A stretch of 64,000 bases of DNA from Neurospora tetrasperma FGSC 2508 (Eukaryota > Ascomycota > Sordariomycetes > Sordariales > Sordariaceae), in contig NW_009799101.1 in NCBI RefSeq assembly GCF_000213175.1, positions 1,529,470 to 1,593,469 on the forward strand, written 5' to 3'. Positions 60,001 to 64,000 of the stretch are shown piece by piece. The translations under genes and the position numbers were made by a program. A model generated the notes under the pieces. The model was not told where the DNA came from, did not search any database, and worked only from the letters and a program-made list of their open reading frames with translations. Within the stretch, counting starts at the first letter, position 1. The number at the start of each line of letters is the position of its first letter.

Positions 60001-61004
60001 GCCAATATACACTGGACCCCGAATCCACTGATCGGTCGGATGAAAGACGGATGGAATGTGAAGCCATGCGGCGGATGGAGGCTCAAACCTTCTTCTGACG
60101 GCTACGGCCCGAACGTAGGGCACTTGAAAGAAGAATCGCAATGCCCAAACAACAATGCTAAAGTCAGACACAATGCCGGTGGGGCAAACCTTAACTTCGC
60201 TACAACTACTTACATTCCAGTCCCCTTCTCCTCCACCAGTGCACAACGCAACAGGAACCAAAAAGGAGACGGGTCCCGTAACCTTCGTCTGGACTCGTGA
60301 ACTTATCTTCAGCCCAAGGCCCACGGAGATCGGCATTGACACCTCACTACTGCAGGAACAACAGATCTGTCCAGTTGCCTCTTCACCACTCCCGACTACT
60401 GTTTCAACAAATTCTCAAACGCGGCTACTGTAGCTGACTGAACGTCAAAGCCCGACCCGAATTCTTGACAGCGGCTCCCGACAGGCGCGCGAAAGGCGAC
60501 CGACATCTCGGCATCTAAAACGAGCTGTGCATACCTCACAACACCTCCTCCATTCATCTTCTCGAACACGAAACCTGCCTGCTGCCGCGCCTGCTGTACA
60601 CCACCTTCGGCCTTGCTTTCCGGCGGCTAACGCTTCCGAACTATTTGGAGAGAAAAAAAGCATCTCGACATTCTCGGCATTCAACAGCCGCCTCGGCGCG
60701 CGTAATCTGTAACAGCGCTTAAGCAAAGACAGGGATCGAGGATCGACGCCAGTACCACCATATCACCACCACGTTGGAACTGAAACCTCCGTTGTTGTCG
60801 ACTCTTTCCTATTCGGCTTCCTTCAGATCTACTGGGTAACTGAATTGTACCGCATCGAATCGAATCGAGCACCCTCTGCTTTTGCGGGCTGACCCGAACG
60901 TTACCACTCTGATTGAGTCTATCCTTGGGCTGTTCTGAAGCACCTATTCAGTTTGAAGTCACATCAGCCTGGAAGTCCTCAAATAAACAAGCGTTGAGGA
61001 AAGG
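57095..61004. other. 3.9-kb divergent intergenic region
   Basis: Holds the promoters of the Ser-rich gene (-) and rce1 (+). Near the Ser-rich start are many short repeats, including (AGGT)5 at 57438-57457 and pyrimidine- or purine-rich tracts at 57.4-58.1 kb. ACCGGTAC-type motifs occur at 59965-59990. No frame has a recognisable domain; those at 58.5-60.5 kb look like chance. Confidence 0.5.
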
Positions 61005-62214
61005 ATGGTGGCATTCTCAGAAATGTTTCACAGGCTTAACCCCTGGTCAAAAGGTATACTCATCTCGCTCGCATTCACTCACTTACTTACTTACCCCTCA
61101 CTTTGCTTCGCCTTACTCACCCCTACCTACCCACACTACGATACACCATCTCACCACATTTGACATCCCCAAAGTAAACAAAGCTAACTCAGAAAACAGA
61201 TAGCAACCCAATCTCCACCACGACCGCCTCCCTTCTCCTCGTATTCTACGCCCTCTCATACTTCCTCCCTTTCTACCTCTCCCCGCTCACCCGCCCTTCG
61301 CCGACTCTCTCTCGAGACAACCCCTCCGTGATCCGGGCCCGTATCCGCTCCGTCTGCATCTCTTGCTTCTGCTGCTGCCTGTCCACCTTCCTCATTCTGC
61401 TATACGTAGCCGATCTCTCCGTGCCGGATGGCCTTCACTATCTGGGGTTGTGGCCTTTAGGCCTCACCGAGTCTGCTAGGGCCCTGGGCCTGACGGCCTT
61501 GTTGTTCGCTGGTCCGCTGTTCTTGTATCTGGTGGTTGATGATGGCTGGAAGGACTGGGTTAAGGGATATCCGGTGAAGGAGCTGTGGGGGGACATGCTG
61601 ACTTGGAGGAATATTGTTGCTGTGAGTTAGATTTTTTTTTTTTTTTTTTTTTCCATTTTTTCTTCTTTCTTCCCTTTTCCTCTTGTCCTCCCCTTTTATC
61701 CCCTTCCCAAGCATGCAACTAACCTGAGGGGAAAAAACAGGGCCCTCTAACAGAAGAACTCCTCTTCCGCACCTCCTCCGTCCCCCTCTTCTTGTTATCT
61801 TCCCTCCCCGTCTCCCGCATCATTTTCTACTCGCCCGTCATCTTCGGTCTGGCGCACGTGCACCACTTCTACGAGTTCCGGCTTCAAAACCCGCGCGTTC
61901 CCGTGTTCGCCGCGCTGTTAAGGTCCGTGTTCCAATTCAGCTTCACCACCTTGTTCGGGGCGTACGCGACCTTTGTCTTCATCCGCACCGGCAGTCTGTT
62001 GGCCGCGTTCGCGGTGCATGCGTTCTGCAACGGCATGGGATTGCCCAAGGTTTGGGGGCGGGTGGAAAGGTTGGATGGAAGGGGCAGTAGGCTGGTGTGG
62101 ACGGTGGGGTATTATACGCTGTTGGTGGGAGGGGCGGTTGGGTTTTGGAAGGAGTTGTGGGCGTTGACGGAGGGGGGGAATGGGTTGGTGCCTAGGAGCG
62201 CATTTGGAAGGTGA
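61005..62214 (+). CDS. rce1: CAAX prenyl protease 2, Rce1
   Basis: Predicted 314 residues in three exons: 61005-61053, 61200-61621 and 61741-62214. An ER integral membrane endoprotease that removes the -AAX tripeptide from prenylated CAAX proteins such as Ras. Abi/CPBP family motifs: EELLFR (E162/E163), the AHVHH histidines (H196, H198, H199) and HAFCN (H250, N254), matching the essential Glu, His and Asn set of Rce1. Several hydrophobic segments. Intron 1 is 146 nt and intron 2 119 nt, the latter containing a T21 run. The N-terminal exon (MVAFSEMFHRLNPWSK) is the least certain part. In filamentous fungi Rce1 would also act on Ras upstream of the MAPK cascade, but no linkage to nrc-1 is implied. 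Confidence 0.9.
61632..61652 (+). repeat. Poly-T tract (T21) inside rce1 intron 2
   Basis: Twenty-one T starting ten nt after the 5' splice site. Unusual position for a polypyrimidine tract, as it is far from the acceptor. Confidence 0.9.
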
Positions 62215-63575
62215 TGCGGTGATGATGAGGCCATTTGAGGTGTTGATATTTGGGACTATTTGGCCTCTACCATAGACAGACGCCTTTGGTCGGGTTTTGC
62301 TTTTGGCAATACCGCTGAAAGTTTTTGGTGTCGTTGTCTAGCCGACGATGTGTAGTGCAAGATCAAGGGCAGCCATCTCGCCTACGTGGCCAGATGAGAA
62401 CTATGAAAATAGTAAACTACTTCTGTATGCGTTGATACAATGTGTACTGGCGGGAGTCTTTTTACGTCGGGTTTGAAAGGTGTGCATCAAGCGTCAGTAA
62501 AGATAGAACCAGCCAGCTAGCGAATGACGCCCCAAAGGTCGAGAATGTTGCTATCGGCACGGAAGTGTCTGAAATTCTCAACTTGAACGGCTTCAGGCCC
62601 TGTAATTGCCATCGCAAGACCGAACAGACCTTACAGCAAGCGAAACCGCGGGTCACCCAAGCATGCATCTCGTAGGCAGAACCATCGTCTATTATCCATC
62701 ACCTCATTAAATATACGTATCTAGTGCTCCCGGACAAGGCAAGTCTCTTAAAGTAACCAAACATAAAGATGCCATTGACCGCAGCAGATTCGTAGAGATG
62801 GAGCACATATACCCCTTCTCTGTCCCACAATCATCTATCATTCCGCGAGAAAATTCGTCCCACATCTTTGTCCCTCTTTTGACCAGATCCGATCCGTCCG
62901 CCGTCGCCTTCTGTCCCGAGTGAGTTTCTACCGACCCGATCCAGCAGAAGACTAACGCCATTAACCAAACGCATATAGAGACACACACGCGGCACACGAC
63001 ACACATATGCTGTTGTGATGTGCTTCCATGGGCCGACCAGGACCAATAACCAAACCAACCAACCAACCACCTTTCACACCCACCCTATAGAGAAATGAAG
63101 AGAAAAAAGACACATCCAATTCGGTTTTGTCCACACCTGCTTGCTTGCTTGCGACTCCCTAACACCTTAGGTTTTATTCCCTGTGCAAATCCTTATAGAT
63201 AGCGAGAGTAGGAAAAACAACAAGAAGAGTCTGATGCGAAACTAGATCAGTGTACTAGAGGATTTCAACAGGTGTTTATAAGCATTGTACAGGGAAATAA
63301 AACCAAAATGAAAAAGGCGGACAAAAGTAGACAAAGGTATTTTTCCCTCTGCAACGAAGCCCGTTTCTTGTCTAGCGCCCGGTAAAGGCGGGAAGAACGG
63401 TGGGGGAAGAAGGAAAAAGGGGGGGAGGAGGAGGAGCTGAGGCCGAGCTGGCAAAGACCGTCAGTGTTACATCCGCGCAATACTCCGGCTTGCACAGTCT
63501 GTCACGTTCCCGCCACAAGGCGGCAACGCGCTTCGCTCGGTACTGCTGCCCCCAACTCCGCACCGGTCTGTGAAA
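62215..63575. other. Intergenic between convergent rce1 and the GDP-mannose transporter
   Basis: 3' regions of both genes; no supported gene. A purine-rich G/A block lies at 63385-63440. Confidence 0.55.
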
Positions 63576-64000
63576 TCAAGCATTTGCCGCATCCCTGTTG
63601 CTGGCCGCGCTAGCGCTCATGGTAGGCTGAGTGGTAGGCAGGATCTGGGAGACCTTTTGGCGGGTCTTTGACCAAGTGTAAACGAGACCAGAAACGAAGC
63701 CGACAAAGATGGCGGTGACACTGCCAAAGGTGACGGGGGCGTCGAAGAAGATGAGACCGCTGATGGCGAGGGGAAGCTTGTTGAGAGCGCCAACCATGGA
63801 GTAGGTGGTCGAGGAGGTGACGCGAATGCACCAGGCCGAGCAGTACGAGATGAAGATGGCAGCGAGACCAGAGTAGATCATGCCGATGAAAAGGCTGTTG
63901 CGCGTCTCGACGGGGAAGTTCTTGATCAAGTTATCGTTGGACCAATCCTCGAAGAGCAGGGAGAAAACGATCAGGACGGGAATGGTGAGGAGGTTGTTGT
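63576..64000 (-). CDS. vrg4: GDP-mannose transporter, C-terminal part (runs off the window)
   Basis: The last 141 complete codons of a Golgi nucleotide-sugar transporter of the Vrg4 type, which brings GDP-mannose into the Golgi lumen for protein and lipid mannosylation. The GALNKLP motif, the family's GDP-mannose recognition signature, is present, along with four hydrophobic segments and [17 protein letters not shown] at the window edge. The cytosolic C-tail ends SNRDAANA. The N-terminal half lies beyond 64000 and cannot be assessed. Confidence 0.93.
   Translation of the reverse strand, partial: NNLLTIPVLIVFSLLFEDWSNDNLIKNFPVETRNSLFIGMIYSGLAAIFISYCSAWCIRVTSSTTYSMVGALNKLPLAISGLIFFDAPVTFGSVTAIFVGFVSGLVYTWSKTRQKVSQILPTTQPTMSASAASNRDAANA

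Noticed and set aside
57095-61004. Functional clustering of endomembrane genes across the window
   Set aside because: The genes are on both strands, separately promoted and belong to different pathways; co-location is probably chance.
1-64000. Dispersed 5S rRNA gene, transposon or virus-derived relic
   Set aside because: I looked for the Neurospora 5S sequence, terminal repeats, transposase or reverse-transcriptase motifs and strongly AT-rich mutated repeats, and saw none by eye. A systematic search was not possible here.

Overview
The window is filamentous-ascomycete nuclear DNA, almost certainly Neurospora or a close Sordariaceae relative. The evidence is short (about 50-150 nt) introns with GT..AG ends and CTGAC/CTAAC-like branch sites, GC-rich third codon positions, roughly one gene per 4 kb, and proteins that match the Neurospora forms of NRC-1, MMM1 and adenylosuccinate lyase closely. 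I saw no transposon, rDNA, CRISPR or virus-derived element.

Layout, left to right. 1-3.6 kb: upstream region and leader of a MAPKKK of the nrc-1/STE11 type (+). 8.2-11.3 kb: Vps18 (-). 12.8-13.1 kb: a doubtful small secreted protein (-). 13.8-14.6 kb: a GPI-anchored Ser/Thr-rich wall protein (-). 14.6-19.7 kb: a 5-kb gene-poor stretch in front of a C2H2 zinc-finger protein (+, to 22.05 kb). 23.3-25.1 kb: adenylosuccinate lyase (-). 28.4-30.6 kb: a chitin-binding polysaccharide deacetylase (+). 31.4-33.3 kb: mitochondrial 5-aminolevulinate synthase (-). 35.0-41.0 kb: a large SNF2-family chromatin ATPase (-). 43.1-44.7 kb: glutathione synthetase (+), convergent with Vps45 (-, 45.0-46.8 kb), which is divergent from the ERMES subunit MMM1 (+, 47.4-48.8 kb). 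50.1-52.2 kb: an ALE1-type lysophospholipid acyltransferase (+), followed by an intron-containing tRNA-Leu(AAG). 53.9-57.1 kb: a Ser-rich membrane protein of unknown function (-). 61.0-62.2 kb: the CAAX protease Rce1 (+). 63.6 kb to the right edge: the C-terminal part of a GDP-mannose transporter (-).

Most genes are single-copy housekeeping genes. Several act in the endomembrane system (Vps18, Vps45, ALE1, RCE1, VRG4, MMM1) or at the cell wall (deacetylase, GPI protein, and GDP-mannose supply for glycosylation), but they are separate transcription units on both strands and nothing suggests a dedicated cluster. Exon structures were worked out by hand from reading frame, splice consensus and family conservation. 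All multi-exon models close in frame, but none has transcript support here.

The most useful non-routine points are a C-terminal lysine-rich exon of the SNF2 protein and a tiny last exon of Vps18 that simple ORF reading would miss, a 16-nt microexon in adenylosuccinate lyase, an exact 36-bp periodic coding repeat in the SNF2 gene, a repeated N-W-x-V-x-G motif in the unknown Ser-rich membrane protein, unusual splice donors in the deacetylase, a short upstream ORF just before nrc-1, and recurrent palindromic GTAGGTACCTA/TACCTAGGTA motifs in intergenic DNA. I found no convincing new multi-gene system.
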